Below are positions 31,126 through 39,328 of a DNA stretch of 55,400 bases, piece after piece (positions within the stretch are counted from its first letter, which is position 1; each line of letters opens with the position of its first letter). Under the pieces are notes generated by a model. It searched no databases, had not been told where the DNA came from, and worked only from the letters and a program-made list of their open reading frames with translations. The DNA comes from Ruminococcaceae bacterium UBA7080 (GTDB taxonomy: Bacteria; Bacillota; Clostridia; Oscillospirales; Acutalibacteraceae). The position numbers were made by a program, and so were the translations under genes. Location of the stretch: NCBI GenBank assembly GCA_002493595.1, contig DKZG01000010.1:1-55400 (forward strand), in the 5' to 3' direction.

Positions 31126-32328
31126 TTAGTCGTTAGGAATAAATTTTTTGTGTACTGCAGATACGGCTCTGTCTGCATCTGCAGCATCAATAATAACTGA
31201 AATTTTGATTTCAGATGTTGAAATCATTTGAATATTAACGTTTGTTTCATAAAGAGCCTCAAACATTTTTGAAGCTGTGCCCGGATGAGATTCCATACCG
31301 GCACCGACGATTGAAACCTTAGCAACATCGGTATTGCAAACAATTTTGCAATCATCAAGCATTTCATCCAAAAGCTCAACAGCAACAGGACCGTTATCCT
31401 TGCTTACGCTGAATACAATATCCTTTGTGCCGTCTCTGCCAAATGACTGAAGAATGATATCCACATTGATGTTTTTAGCAGAAAGCTTTGAGAATATTTT
31501 AAAAGCGATACCCGGTGTATCCTGTAAATTTAAAATTGAAACAAGTGCAACGTCATTATCTTTTGTTACACCGCGAATTAACATTTTTTCCATTTTAGCT
31601 GCCTCCTTAACGATAGTACCCGGAATTGGATTAAGTGATGAGAGAACTTCAAGTTCTACTCCGTATTTTTTTGCCATTTCAACTGAGCGGTTATTAAGCA
31701 CCTGAGCACCTAAGGTTGCCAGTTCAAGCATTTCATCATAAGTAATTTCCTTAAGCTTTTTAGCGTTTTCAATCTTTCTTGGGTCAGCAGTGTAAACACC
31801 CTCAACATCTGTAAAAATCTGACATCTGTCTGCCTTAAGGGCTGCAGCAATTGCTACTGCCGAGGTATCTGAACCGCCCCTGCCGAGAGTTGTAAGATCA
31901 TCATATCTGTTTATACCCTGGAAGCCTGCTACAACGACAATATTGTGCTTGGCAATTTCAGCCTGAAGTCTGTTTGGTTTGATGTTTTTGATTCTTGCCT
32001 GTGCGTGAATGGAGTTGGTGTTAAAACCTGCCTGCCAGCCTAAAAGACTGATAACAGGAAAACCAAGCTTTTCAATTGCCATTGCCAATAGAGAGATTGA
32101 AATTTGCTCGCCGGCTGCAAGCAACTGGTCCATTTCTCTCTTGTGAGCAGAGGGATTAATTTCATTGGCCTTAGCAATTAAATCATCTGTTGTGTCACCC
32201 TGAGCCGATACAACAACGATAACGTCATTGCCTTTTTTATAGGTGTCGGTAACAATACGGGCGACATTCATAACTCTGTCGGCATCCGCTACGGATGAGC
32301 CGCCGAATTTTTGAACAATAAGTCCCAT
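31126..32328 (-). CDS. lysC: Aspartate kinase
   Basis: This 400-residue enzyme phosphorylates aspartate at the head of lysine, threonine and methionine synthesis. It begins IVQKFGGSSVAD, contains GRGGSDTSAVAIAAAL (ATP/aspartate site) and FTDVEGVYTADPR. Two C-terminal ACT domains (SILNLQDTPGIAFKIFSKL and KVSIVGAGMESHPGTASKMFEAL) provide feedback control. It is the last gene of an ACT protein-hom-lysC operon, 31 nt after hom, with GAGGAGG as ribosome site. No lysine riboswitch is visible before the operon. Confidence 0.95.
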   Translation of the reverse strand: MGLIVQKFGGSSVADADRVMNVARIVTDTYKKGNDVIVVVSAQGDTTDDLIAKANEINPSAHKREMDQLLAAGEQISISLLAMAIEKLGFPVISLLGWQAGFNTNSIHAQARIKNIKPNRLQAEIAKHNIVVVAGFQGINRYDDLTTLGRGGSDTSAVAIAAALKADRCQIFTDVEGVYTADPRKIENAKKLKEITYDEMLELATLGAQVLNNRSVEMAKKYGVELEVLSSLNPIPGTIVKEAAKMEKMLIRGVTKDNDVALVSILNLQDTPGIAFKIFSKLSAKNINVDIILQSFGRDGTKDIVFSVSKDNGPVAVELLDEMLDDCKIVCNTDVAKVSIVGAGMESHPGTASKMFEALYETNVNIQMISTSEIKISVIIDAADADRAVSAVHKKFIPND

Positions 32329-32359
32329 CGTTCAAGTCCTCCTCATTAAATTTAATATA

Positions 32360-33577
32360 TTAATAGTTTGTAACCTTGATTGTGTTAATAACCTCAATAT
32401 TTTTAAGATTATTGTTTAATTCATTTTCCGTCATTACGTCGGTAATAAATGCAACCTCATCGGATGGCTGACCTTTGCGTGAAAGGTATTTTACTTCCGA
32501 GAAAATGCCGTTTATCTGTGCACAGCTTGCCTTAGCGCGAACGTAAAACTGCATTTTAATGGAATCCTTGTAATCAACAACATAATCCTCGTCACCGCAG
32601 CCCCAGCCAAAAATCTTCTTTCGTTCGGTGTGCTTTGCGCAGTCAATAACATCGGCAACAACAGCAGATGCTGTCGGCAGCTTGCCTGCGCCGGGACCGT
32701 AGAAGCATACATCGCCAACAGCGTCACCGCGCACAAGAATGGCATTGAATACATCCTTTACGGATGCCAGCTGAGAACCATTATAAACAACGGCAGGGCT
32801 TACAAAGGCAGCAATCTTATCATCACTGATATATTTAATCTGACCCAGAAGTTTAATAACACCGCCTGCAGAGTTGATATAGGATACGTCCTCTAATGTG
32901 ATGTTTGAAATACCCTCAGTCTCAACTTGTGACGGGTAAACATGTTTGCCGAATGCGAGTGATGCAAGAATACAAACCTTGCGGCATGCATCATGACCTT
33001 CAACATCGGCAGTAGGATCCTTCTCGGCATAGCCCTTATCCTGTGCGATTTTAAGTGCGTCGGCAAATGACATGCCCTTTTCAATCATCATTGTCAGAAT
33101 AAAGTTTGTAGTGCCGTTTAATATGCCGGCAACGCCTTCAATATGGTTGGCGGCAAGGCACTGTGTAAGGGGTCTGATAATCGGAATTCCACCGCCGACA
33201 GATGCCTCAAACAAATAGTTTGTGCCGCTTTCCTCGGCTGCCTGCAAAAGCTCAAGCCCTTTCTGCGCAACGAGTTCCTTATTTGATGTAACAACGCTTT
33301 TGCCTGCTTTTAAAAGCTTTATGGTAAAATCGAAGGCAGGATTTACACCGCCCATTGTTTCCGCAACAATTTTTACCTCCGGATCATTAAGTATATCATT
33401 GAAATCCTTTGTAAATAAATCCTTGTGAGGATCCTGCGGAAAATCACGCAAATCAAGAATATGCGCAACCTCCAGCGTGTCACCGCCTATTTTTTTGGGA
33501 ATTATGTCGCTGTGGGTTTCGATAACCTCAACCACACCTGAGCCTACCGTACCATATCCCATAACTGCAACTTTCAT
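32360..33577 (-). CDS. hom: Homoserine dehydrogenase
   Basis: The 405-residue enzyme reduces aspartate semialdehyde to homoserine. The N-terminal Rossmann motif is VMGYGTVGSGV. The catalytic domain has GGGIPIIRPL, GILNGTTNFILT and AEKDPTADVEGHDA. The C-terminus from about 325 is an ACT domain for feedback regulation (ASCAQINGIFSEVKYL). It lies between the ACT-domain regulator and aspartokinase genes, with spacing of 3 and 31 nt, in a threonine-pathway operon. AGGAGG ribosome site. Confidence 0.95.
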   Translation of the reverse strand: MKVAVMGYGTVGSGVVEVIETHSDIIPKKIGGDTLEVAHILDLRDFPQDPHKDLFTKDFNDILNDPEVKIVAETMGGVNPAFDFTIKLLKAGKSVVTSNKELVAQKGLELLQAAEESGTNYLFEASVGGGIPIIRPLTQCLAANHIEGVAGILNGTTNFILTMMIEKGMSFADALKIAQDKGYAEKDPTADVEGHDACRKVCILASLAFGKHVYPSQVETEGISNITLEDVSYINSAGGVIKLLGQIKYISDDKIAAFVSPAVVYNGSQLASVKDVFNAILVRGDAVGDVCFYGPGAGKLPTASAVVADVIDCAKHTERKKIFGWGCGDEDYVVDYKDSIKMQFYVRAKASCAQINGIFSEVKYLSRKGQPSDEVAFITDVMTENELNNNLKNIEVINTIKVTNY

Positions 33578-33580
33578 TTC

Positions 33581-34015
33581 TTAACCTCCTAAGTTAGCTG
33601 AATTAACACCTTTGATATTTTTTATACTTTCCAGCAAATCCTTAACGCTGACAGTCATTTCCGTTACTCTTACCGTGACTGAAACATCTGCAACACAATG
33701 AACAGGGACACTTTGACTGACTGAAAGTACATTTGCACCTGCCTTATAAAGCTCATTCATTACCGCTGATAATACACCGGCATTATCTCTGAGTTTTGCA
33801 TTTATGGTTGCAGTTTCGTCGTTACTGTCTGTGCTGTATTCAAAAATTGCATCCTTGTATTTATAGTATGCACTTCTCGATATGCCTGCCATTTTTGCTG
33901 CCTGCGAAGCGGATTTTGCTTCGCCTGAAGCAAGATAATTTTTTGCCTCTATAACTTTGGTATAGACAGACGGCAAAATACTTGAGCTAACAAGATAATA
34001 CTTCATTTTTTCCAT
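33581..34015 (-). CDS. ACT domain-containing protein, PheB/UPF0735 type
   Basis: A 144-residue protein with a helix-turn-helix-like N-terminal half (GEAKSASQAAKMAGISRSAYYKYKD, quoted by ends) and a C-terminal ACT domain (KLRDNAGVLSAVMNELYKAGANVLSVSQSVP). PheB-type proteins are presumed amino-acid-responsive regulators. It leads the hom-lysC operon, which suggests it senses a product of that pathway (inference). GGAGG ribosome site; start ATG 34015. Confidence 0.9.
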   Translation of the reverse strand: MEKMKYYLVSSSILPSVYTKVIEAKNYLASGEAKSASQAAKMAGISRSAYYKYKDAIFEYSTDSNDETATINAKLRDNAGVLSAVMNELYKAGANVLSVSQSVPVHCVADVSVTVRVTEMTVSVKDLLESIKNIKGVNSANLGG

Positions 34016-34068
34016 ACACGTTGTCCTCCGTATGCGGACATTGTTTTGCTGTGAAAAACACTTGTATT

Positions 34069-34097
34069 ATATTAACAAAAAAAAAGAAAAGTATCAA
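34069..34097 (-). promoter_or_regulatory. Probable promoter of the ACT-hom-lysC operon
   Basis: On the minus strand: TTGATA (34097-34092), 17-bp spacer, TAATAT (34074-34069). Confidence 0.55.
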
Positions 34098-34140
34098 GAC
34101 CTAATTTAAAAAAAGTTAATATTTTTATTACATTTATATC

Positions 34141-34169
34141 TTGATAAATATATGACCTTGAATTATTAT
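34141..34169 (+). promoter_or_regulatory. Probable promoter of the AI-2E transporter gene
   Basis: TTGATA (34141-34146), 17-bp spacer, TATTAT (34164-34169); a TATAAT shifted by 3 bp overlaps it. Confidence 0.5.
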
Positions 34170-34203
34170 AATAATAGTATTTACATTTAAAGGAAGTTAC
34201 AAT

Positions 34204-35352
34204 ATGACGCAAAAGGTAGAAAAAAGAAAAGAGACGATTATTAATGTCGTATATGCTGCTGTTATATTAGGCCTTGTATTTGTTTTTTTTAAGTATTGTT
34301 TTTCGGTCGCAGCTCCGTTTTTGTTATCCTTTTTCTTTGCTGTTTTACTGCAAAAGCCGCTGCGGATGCTTGACAAAAAAACGAAAAACAAATTTCACAC
34401 ACTGTGGTCTATGCTTCTTGTCTTGCTGTGTATTCTTATCATTGTCGGGCCGGTTATTATTATCCTTTCCATAATAGGCAAAGAAATCGGCAATTTTATA
34501 AGCTATTTAACAGAACAGTTAAATGATTTACCATCCTTTCTTGCCACACTGGAAAAAGAAATATTAAGTCTTATCAAATTTTTGCCTGACAGCGTTTATA
34601 CAACCGTGTCGGATACAATATCCGAATTTTTCGGCAGAATGATTAATAATTTCGATTTAAGTTCTTTGGGTATTGATATGAAGTCAATAACAAGCAGTCT
34701 TACTACAGGTGTCAGCGGTATTTACGGCGTAGTAAAAAATATACCTGCAGTCCTTATCGGAATTGTAATTGGAGTTATTGCCTGGATTTTCTTTACCAAG
34801 GATTATAACTATATTGTCAATTTTATTAAACTGCAGCTGCCTGCGGGTAAAAAGAATATCCTTAGTGAAGTAAAGCAGATTTTTTCTAAAACTGTTTTGA
34901 AGATGCTTAGGGCATATGCACTGATTATGTTTATTACATTCTGTGAGCTTTTTCTTGGATTGTCTATACTCAAGTGGGTCGGCGTTTTAGACAGCGGTTA
35001 TATTTTCATCATTGCAATTGCGATTGCCGTGTTTGATATTTTGCCTGTTGCCGGTTCAGGTGGTATTCTTATTCCGTGGGCACTTGTGAGTCTTGTGCTT
35101 GGAAATTATCCTACAGCTATCGGCCTTATGATAATCTATGCGGTTATCACGGTTATCCGACAGTATATTGAGCCTAAAATAGTCGGATCATCGCTGGGGG
35201 TTCACCCTCTTGTTACGCTTGCCGGACTTTATTTCGGTCTTAAGCTGTTTGGATTTATGGGTATGTTTATTGTTCCTCTTGCAGTAATGACAATAAAAGC
35301 GCTGAATGATGCAGGAAGAATTCATCTTTTCAAGACACCTGACAGGAATTAA
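34204..35352 (+). CDS. AI-2E family transporter
   Basis: A 382-residue polytopic membrane protein of the AI-2 exporter (UPF0118/TqsA/YdbD/YhhQ-like) family. About eight membrane segments are seen: two near the N-terminus (15-50), one at 65-95, one at 175-195, and the rest after 230. The conserved block is FDILPVAGSGGILIPWALVSLVLGN, followed by RQYIEPKIVGSSLGVHPLVTL (quoted by their ends). Family members export small molecules or ions; the substrate here is not known. Single gene between two strong terminators. Confidence 0.92.
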   Translation: MTQKVEKRKETIINVVYAAVILGLVFVFFKYCFSVAAPFLLSFFFAVLLQKPLRMLDKKTKNKFHTLWSMLLVLLCILIIVGPVIIILSIIGKEIGNFISYLTEQLNDLPSFLATLEKEILSLIKFLPDSVYTTVSDTISEFFGRMINNFDLSSLGIDMKSITSSLTTGVSGIYGVVKNIPAVLIGIVIGVIAWIFFTKDYNYIVNFIKLQLPAGKKNILSEVKQIFSKTVLKMLRAYALIMFITFCELFLGLSILKWVGVLDSGYIFIIAIAIAVFDILPVAGSGGILIPWALVSLVLGNYPTAIGLMIIYAVITVIRQYIEPKIVGSSLGVHPLVTLAGLYFGLKLFGFMGMFIVPLAVMTIKALNDAGRIHLFKTPDRN

Positions 35353-35388
35353 TAATATCCATTTTGCTTATCACAAAATTTTTGATAA

Positions 35389-35428
35389 AAAACACCCTCA
35401 AAGCTAATTAGTTTTGAGGGTGTTTTGC
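35389..35428. terminator. Bidirectional terminator
   Basis: AACACCCTCAAA (35391-35402) pairs with TTTGAGGGTGTT (35413-35424), with T-runs on both strands. Confidence 0.9.
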
Positions 35429-35470
35429 TATAGAAAAAATAGAGTTTGAGCACAACAGGTTAAAAAGCCG

Positions 35471-36259
35471 TTAGGGGAAAATGAATTCTTTTACTACACC
35501 AAGCAATTCGCGCAGATAAAAGGTCGGCTTGTCAAAATATGTTGAAGGGGCACTAATCCTTTTAACATTGTTAAAGCCTGCTTTTTTACAGAGCATAGTG
35601 GCTCTTTTTAAGTGATAGTCAGAGGAAACCACAGCGATATTGTCACTGAGCTTATTTTGTTCGATGATTTTTTTAGAAAAGGTAAGGTTTTCATAGGTGT
35701 TTGTACTTTTATCTTCAAGGTAAAGACGCTTTGGGTCTATTCCCTTTTCGGTTAAAATATTATACATACACAGGGCTTCGCTTATATCTTCATGCTTCCC
35801 CTGTCCGCCGGAGAGCACTGCAACACTTTCGGGATTTTTTTCAAGATAGTCAAATGCGGCATTAATTCTTGATTTCAGTGTAAAGCTGGGAGTAGTTCCT
35901 CGAACAGCACAGCCGAGAATGATTACTGTATTTTGGTCGCAGGCATCCGTTTTGGCCGAAGTGATTATACTGCCCATGGTAAGGCAAAAACAAATTATGC
36001 CCACCCCTAAAACAGTAAATGCCGTGTTCAGTGCAGCTTTTGCTGTTTTGTTTTTATAATGCCTTTTGCAAAAAGAAATTATTTTATCAAGAAAAACGCC
36101 GGAAAGTAAAGCTGTGAATGATAATAGAATTCCTAGTATATTACCGATGTTGACAATTCTGTGAAAAACAGGGCAAACAAACATAAATAAATAGTATCCG
36201 CTAAAACCTATTAATATAAGCTGTGCAATTATTTTAATTGCTTTTGTCAGATTTTTCAT
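35471..36259 (-). CDS. YdcF/SanA-family (DUF218) membrane protein
   Basis: The 262-residue protein has four N-terminal membrane helices (about 8-105) and a C-terminal DUF218 domain: TVIILGCAVRGTTPSFTLKSRINAAFDYL (quoted by ends), AVLSGGQGKHEDISEAL, and YHLKRATMLCKKAGF. DUF218 proteins are linked to cell-envelope metabolism and SanA-type barrier functions; the reaction is uncertain. Its start overlaps the preceding XRE gene by 26 nt behind AAAAGGAAA, so the two are coupled. Confidence 0.88.
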   Translation of the reverse strand: MKNLTKAIKIIAQLILIGFSGYYLFMFVCPVFHRIVNIGNILGILLSFTALLSGVFLDKIISFCKRHYKNKTAKAALNTAFTVLGVGIICFCLTMGSIITSAKTDACDQNTVIILGCAVRGTTPSFTLKSRINAAFDYLEKNPESVAVLSGGQGKHEDISEALCMYNILTEKGIDPKRLYLEDKSTNTYENLTFSKKIIEQNKLSDNIAVVSSDYHLKRATMLCKKAGFNNVKRISAPSTYFDKPTFYLRELLGVVKEFIFP

Positions 36260-36935
36260 TTTTATTTCCTTTTAATTTTTTATACATTTTTATTATTACA
36301 AATACGACTGCAGCGCTGATAACAATCATGATATACAATGTATAATTTCCCCAACGGGAAAAATCAATTATTCTAGCCAGAAAGGTGAGAGGGAACAGGA
36401 TGGATATAGATGCAATTATAAGACACTTTTTAGCAGTGAGCTTTATAATTTCTTTTTTTGAAAAAGCAAGATGCAGCCTGGTAATGCCAACAACAAAGAT
36501 AAGCCCCGATGCTGCTAAAGCTACGAGTGATACGGCAGCAAACATGATTTCCCAATGGGTGTAAAACAGAATAGGAAAAGCCCATATGCAGTAAAGTTCA
36601 GTGATTCCTCCAAGCAGCGCTGCAAAGATGGAGAAAAAGAGAGATCCGACAAAAAAGATTTTAAAATCATTCAGGAGCTTGTCTTTTTTGTTTGCATTGT
36701 TTTCAGCAACTTGGAGTACAGGCTCAGGCTTAACTCCGGTTAAGAGCTCATCAATAGAGATCTCCAGTGCCTTTGAAATATCAGGCAGCAGTGTTATATC
36801 GGGAAATCCATCACCGTTTTCCCACTTTGAAACTGCTCTGTTGCTTACATTTAAAATTTCTGCAAGTTGTATTTGTGTAAGTCCTTTTTCTTTTCTTCTG
36901 GAATTAATTAATTTACCGGTAATTTTTGCATCCAT
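36234..36935 (-). CDS. XRE-family regulator with C-terminal membrane helices
   Basis: A 233-residue protein with an N-terminal Cro/C1 helix-turn-helix (about 6-62: INSRRKEKGLTQIQLAEILN, VSNRAVSKWENGDGFPDI). Four membrane segments follow between 90 and 225. This membrane-tethered XRE type is common in Clostridia and may sense membrane state. It is coupled to the YdcF-type gene. GGGAGGG ribosome site before ATG 36935. Confidence 0.9.
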   Translation of the reverse strand: MDAKITGKLINSRRKEKGLTQIQLAEILNVSNRAVSKWENGDGFPDITLLPDISKALEISIDELLTGVKPEPVLQVAENNANKKDKLLNDFKIFFVGSLFFSIFAALLGGITELYCIWAFPILFYTHWEIMFAAVSLVALAASGLIFVVGITRLHLAFSKKEIIKLTAKKCLIIASISILFPLTFLARIIDFSRWGNYTLYIMIVISAAVVFVIIKMYKKLKGNKNEKSDKSN

Positions 36936-36956
36936 AAGCTACCCTCCCTGATTGAT

Positions 36957-36985
36957 ATTGTATCAGAAGCTGTAATAAAACACAA
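36957..36985 (-). promoter_or_regulatory. Promoter of the XRE-ydcF unit
   Basis: On the minus strand: TTGTGT (36985-36980), 17-bp spacer, TACAAT (36962-36957). Confidence 0.6.
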
Positions 36986-37373
36986 TGCACGCTTAAAAGA
37001 AGAATTCCACGAAGCGTGGAATATGCTGAAAATAAGAGCTTTTTTGCACATAAATGAAGAAAGGCAGCTAATGCAAAGTGCGATAGTGGGGCATTGCTTT
37101 CTCACACAAAGTGTTTGATAACAGGCCCGAAACTTTAAAATACATAAATGTTTTTTCGTTTTTTACTATAATTTAAAGGCTGATTTCTTTTGCTGCAAAC
37201 GGCAAGTATTTAAAGCTGTTGCATTTTTAGTTAGAATTAGGCATAAAAAATACACAAGGCGTCGGCCTTATGTATTTTTTATGCCATTACAGATGAAAAG
37301 GTAATCATTTTAAGCAATATTTCATTACCGCATCTCATCTTTACTGCATGATTTTTACTTTTTAACTTTATAT
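36986..37373. other. Intergenic region of about 390 bp
   Basis: It contains an inverted repeat ATTCCACG/CGTGGAAT (37004-37022) and the long repeated hairpin at 37240-37285. I see no supported gene in it. Confidence 0.6.
37240..37285. repeat. Long hairpin, second copy of the purA-terminator repeat
   Basis: 21-bp arms (37240-37260 and 37265-37285, 20 of 21 paired plus one G-T) with a GTCG loop. The inner 16-bp arms match the hairpin at 28687-28722 except for one base and the loop. T-runs within both arms make it a probable bidirectional terminator for the phosphohexomutase operon. Confidence 0.85.
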
Positions 37374-37469
37374 TCAGTTAATCAGGCTTACAATTCCTAC
37401 ACCGAGTCCGCTTACTGCCATCAGTGCAGCAAGAATAACAGCCGTTATTTTAACCCATTTCCTGTTCAT
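37374..37469 (-). CDS. 31-residue single-helix membrane peptide
   Basis: The short frame starts ATG 37469 with an ideal AAAGGAGAT site that overlaps the stop of the phosphohexomutase gene, 11 nt away. The product begins MNRKWVK and then is one hydrophobic helix (ITAVILAALMAVSGLGVGIV) ending in SLIN. The basic N-terminus predicts N-in topology. Position and ribosome site make translation likely. I recognise no family. It is followed by the long hairpin at 37240-37285, which would end this operon. Confidence 0.7.
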   Translation of the reverse strand: MNRKWVKITAVILAALMAVSGLGVGIVSLIN

Positions 37470-37480
37470 TTTTATCTCCT

Positions 37481-39196
37481 TTATTTCATCAGTTTATCTG
37501 CATCCGCTAAAAGCTTATCTGCAATTTTCTGCGCTGTTTCTTTATCATTTCCGATAGCTGTTATATATGCCTTAATCTTAGGCTCAGTGCCTGAAGGGCG
37601 AACAATGATTTTATTGCCGTCAACAAGTGTGTATGCAAGAACGTTTGATTTAGGCAATTCGATTTTATCAGTTTTGCCGTGCGCTGTAACCGTTGACACG
37701 GAGGTCTTATAATCGTCAACCACAGTAACAGGCATATCTGCAAAGCTCTTTGGAGTACTCTTTCTCAAGCCGTCCATGATTCCTGCCATTTTTTCCATAC
37801 CCGAAGCACCTTCAAAAGTGTAGCTTGCTACAGTATTAAAATAATAGCCGAATTCATCGTAAATGCTGTCCATAACCTCTGCAAGGCTTTTGCCCAGCGT
37901 TTTGTAATACGCTGCCATTTCGCATATCAGCATGGAGGCTACAACAGCATCCTTGTCTCTTGCGTGTGTGCCTGCCAGATATCCATAGGATTCTTCAAAG
38001 CCCATAACAAAATCATCGGCCCTTCCTTCTGCTTCAAGCTGCGTAATAAGCTCACCGATATATTTAAAGCCTGTAAGAAGATTTTTGAAAGTACAATTAT
38101 ACTTTTTTGCAATGACCTCGGCTAAATCGGTTGAAACAAAGGATTTAACGGCAATACTGTTTTCTGAAAGCTGCCCTTTTTTACTTTTTTGAGAAAGCAG
38201 GTAGTTAAGCAGCATAGCACCAACCTCGTTGCCGCTCATAAGCTTGTAACCGCCTTCGCCGTTTCGAACCGCAATACCTACGCGGTCGCAGTCAGGATCT
38301 GTGGCAAGCAGCAGATCAGGCTGAATTTTGTCCGCCATTTTGAGCGCGTATTCAAATGCCTGTTTTATTTCAGGGTTAGGGAACGGACAGGTAGGGAAGT
38401 TACCATCGGGCATTTCCTGTTCAGGTACAACATAAACCTCATTAACACCGATTTTCTCAAGGATTTTTCGTACAGGTTTATTGCCTGTGCCGTTAAGAGG
38501 TGTATATATAACTTTAAGTCCGGCAGTTTTAACGGCATCGGGATTCACACACTGCTTGATAACCTCATCAAGAAAGGCATCAATCACCTCATCGCCCATA
38601 TATTCAATAAGTCCGTCTTTTACAGCTTCATCAAAGTCCATTGTTTTAATGCCTGTAAAGTAGTCGACATTTTTAATGAATTCGTAGGTTTCGGCTGCCT
38701 CCTCGTCTGTCATTTGGTAGCCGTTAGAGTTGTAGCACTTGTAGCCGTTATATTTTGCAGGATTGTGCGAAGCAGTGAGAATAATACCGCTGGAAGTTTT
38801 AAAATGCCTGATTGCAAAGGATAGGCAGGGAGTTGGCTGAAGCTCCTTATAAAGATAAACCTTAATGCCGTTTGCAGCAAGCACCTTAGCTGCTTCCATT
38901 GAAAAATAATCCGATTTGATGCGTGAGTCATAGCCTATTGCAATTGAAGGTGCATCAAAATGCTTGTTCAGAAAATCCGAAAGACCCTGTGTGGCACGGC
39001 AAACCGTATAATAATTCATTCTGTTTGTACCGGCTCCGATAATACCTCTCAGACCTGCTGTTCCAAACTCAAGGCTGCGGTAAAATCTGTCAAGTATTTC
39101 ATCGTAGTTGCCGCTTATGCTTTCAAGCTCGGCTTTTATATCAGGGTCAACCACTGCCTTTTCAAGCCATTCGCTGTATAGAGCGTTAATATCCAT
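37481..39196 (-). CDS. pgcA: Phospho-sugar mutase (phosphoglucomutase/phosphomannomutase, PgcA type)
   Basis: The 571-residue alpha-D-phosphohexomutase interconverts hexose 1- and 6-phosphates. Key motifs: FGTAGLRGIIGAG, the phosphoserine loop TASHNP with S143, the metal loop DPDCDR, the sugar loop GFEESYGYL and the phosphate-binding SGTEPKIK near the C-terminus. The length fits Firmicute PgcA enzymes rather than shorter GlmM. It has a divergent promoter shared with the ComM-like gene, and a small membrane peptide gene follows it. Confidence 0.94.
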   Translation of the reverse strand: MDINALYSEWLEKAVVDPDIKAELESISGNYDEILDRFYRSLEFGTAGLRGIIGAGTNRMNYYTVCRATQGLSDFLNKHFDAPSIAIGYDSRIKSDYFSMEAAKVLAANGIKVYLYKELQPTPCLSFAIRHFKTSSGIILTASHNPAKYNGYKCYNSNGYQMTDEEAAETYEFIKNVDYFTGIKTMDFDEAVKDGLIEYMGDEVIDAFLDEVIKQCVNPDAVKTAGLKVIYTPLNGTGNKPVRKILEKIGVNEVYVVPEQEMPDGNFPTCPFPNPEIKQAFEYALKMADKIQPDLLLATDPDCDRVGIAVRNGEGGYKLMSGNEVGAMLLNYLLSQKSKKGQLSENSIAVKSFVSTDLAEVIAKKYNCTFKNLLTGFKYIGELITQLEAEGRADDFVMGFEESYGYLAGTHARDKDAVVASMLICEMAAYYKTLGKSLAEVMDSIYDEFGYYFNTVASYTFEGASGMEKMAGIMDGLRKSTPKSFADMPVTVVDDYKTSVSTVTAHGKTDKIELPKSNVLAYTLVDGNKIIVRPSGTEPKIKAYITAIGNDKETAQKIADKLLADADKLMK

Positions 39197-39233
39197 TCAG
39201 ACACATCCTTATCCATCTTATTTATTTGCTTAT

Positions 39234-39262
39234 ATTTTAAACCTATTAAAATATATTGTCAA
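39234..39262 (-). promoter_or_regulatory. Promoter of the phosphohexomutase operon
   Basis: On the minus strand: TTGACA (39262-39257), 17-bp spacer, TAAAAT (39239-39234). Its -35 box overlaps the -35 box of the divergent promoter at 39256. Confidence 0.8.
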
Positions 39263-39284
39263 TAATGATATTAATTGTTATAAT
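39256..39284 (+). promoter_or_regulatory. Promoter of the ComM-like gene
   Basis: TTGTCA (39256-39261), 17-bp spacer, TATAAT (39279-39284). Confidence 0.78.
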
Positions 39285-39328
39285 TAAATTAAATTCATTT
39301 GTTAAAATCCAAAATCGGGGGTGTATTT

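Noticed and set aside
34016..34100. Lysine riboswitch before the ACT-hom-lysC operon
   Set aside because: The leader is under 60 nt and AT-rich; the lysine aptamer needs about 170 nt.
36985..37135. Plus-strand stretch that reads as a helical peptide (ARLKEEFHEAWNMLKIRAFL)
   Set aside because: There is no start codon with ribosome site, the frame ends soon, and part of it is an inverted repeat. It could be a remnant but I cannot support it.
38189..38824. Open frame of 211 codons antisense to the phosphohexomutase gene
   Set aside because: Shadow of the real gene; no recognisable protein pattern.
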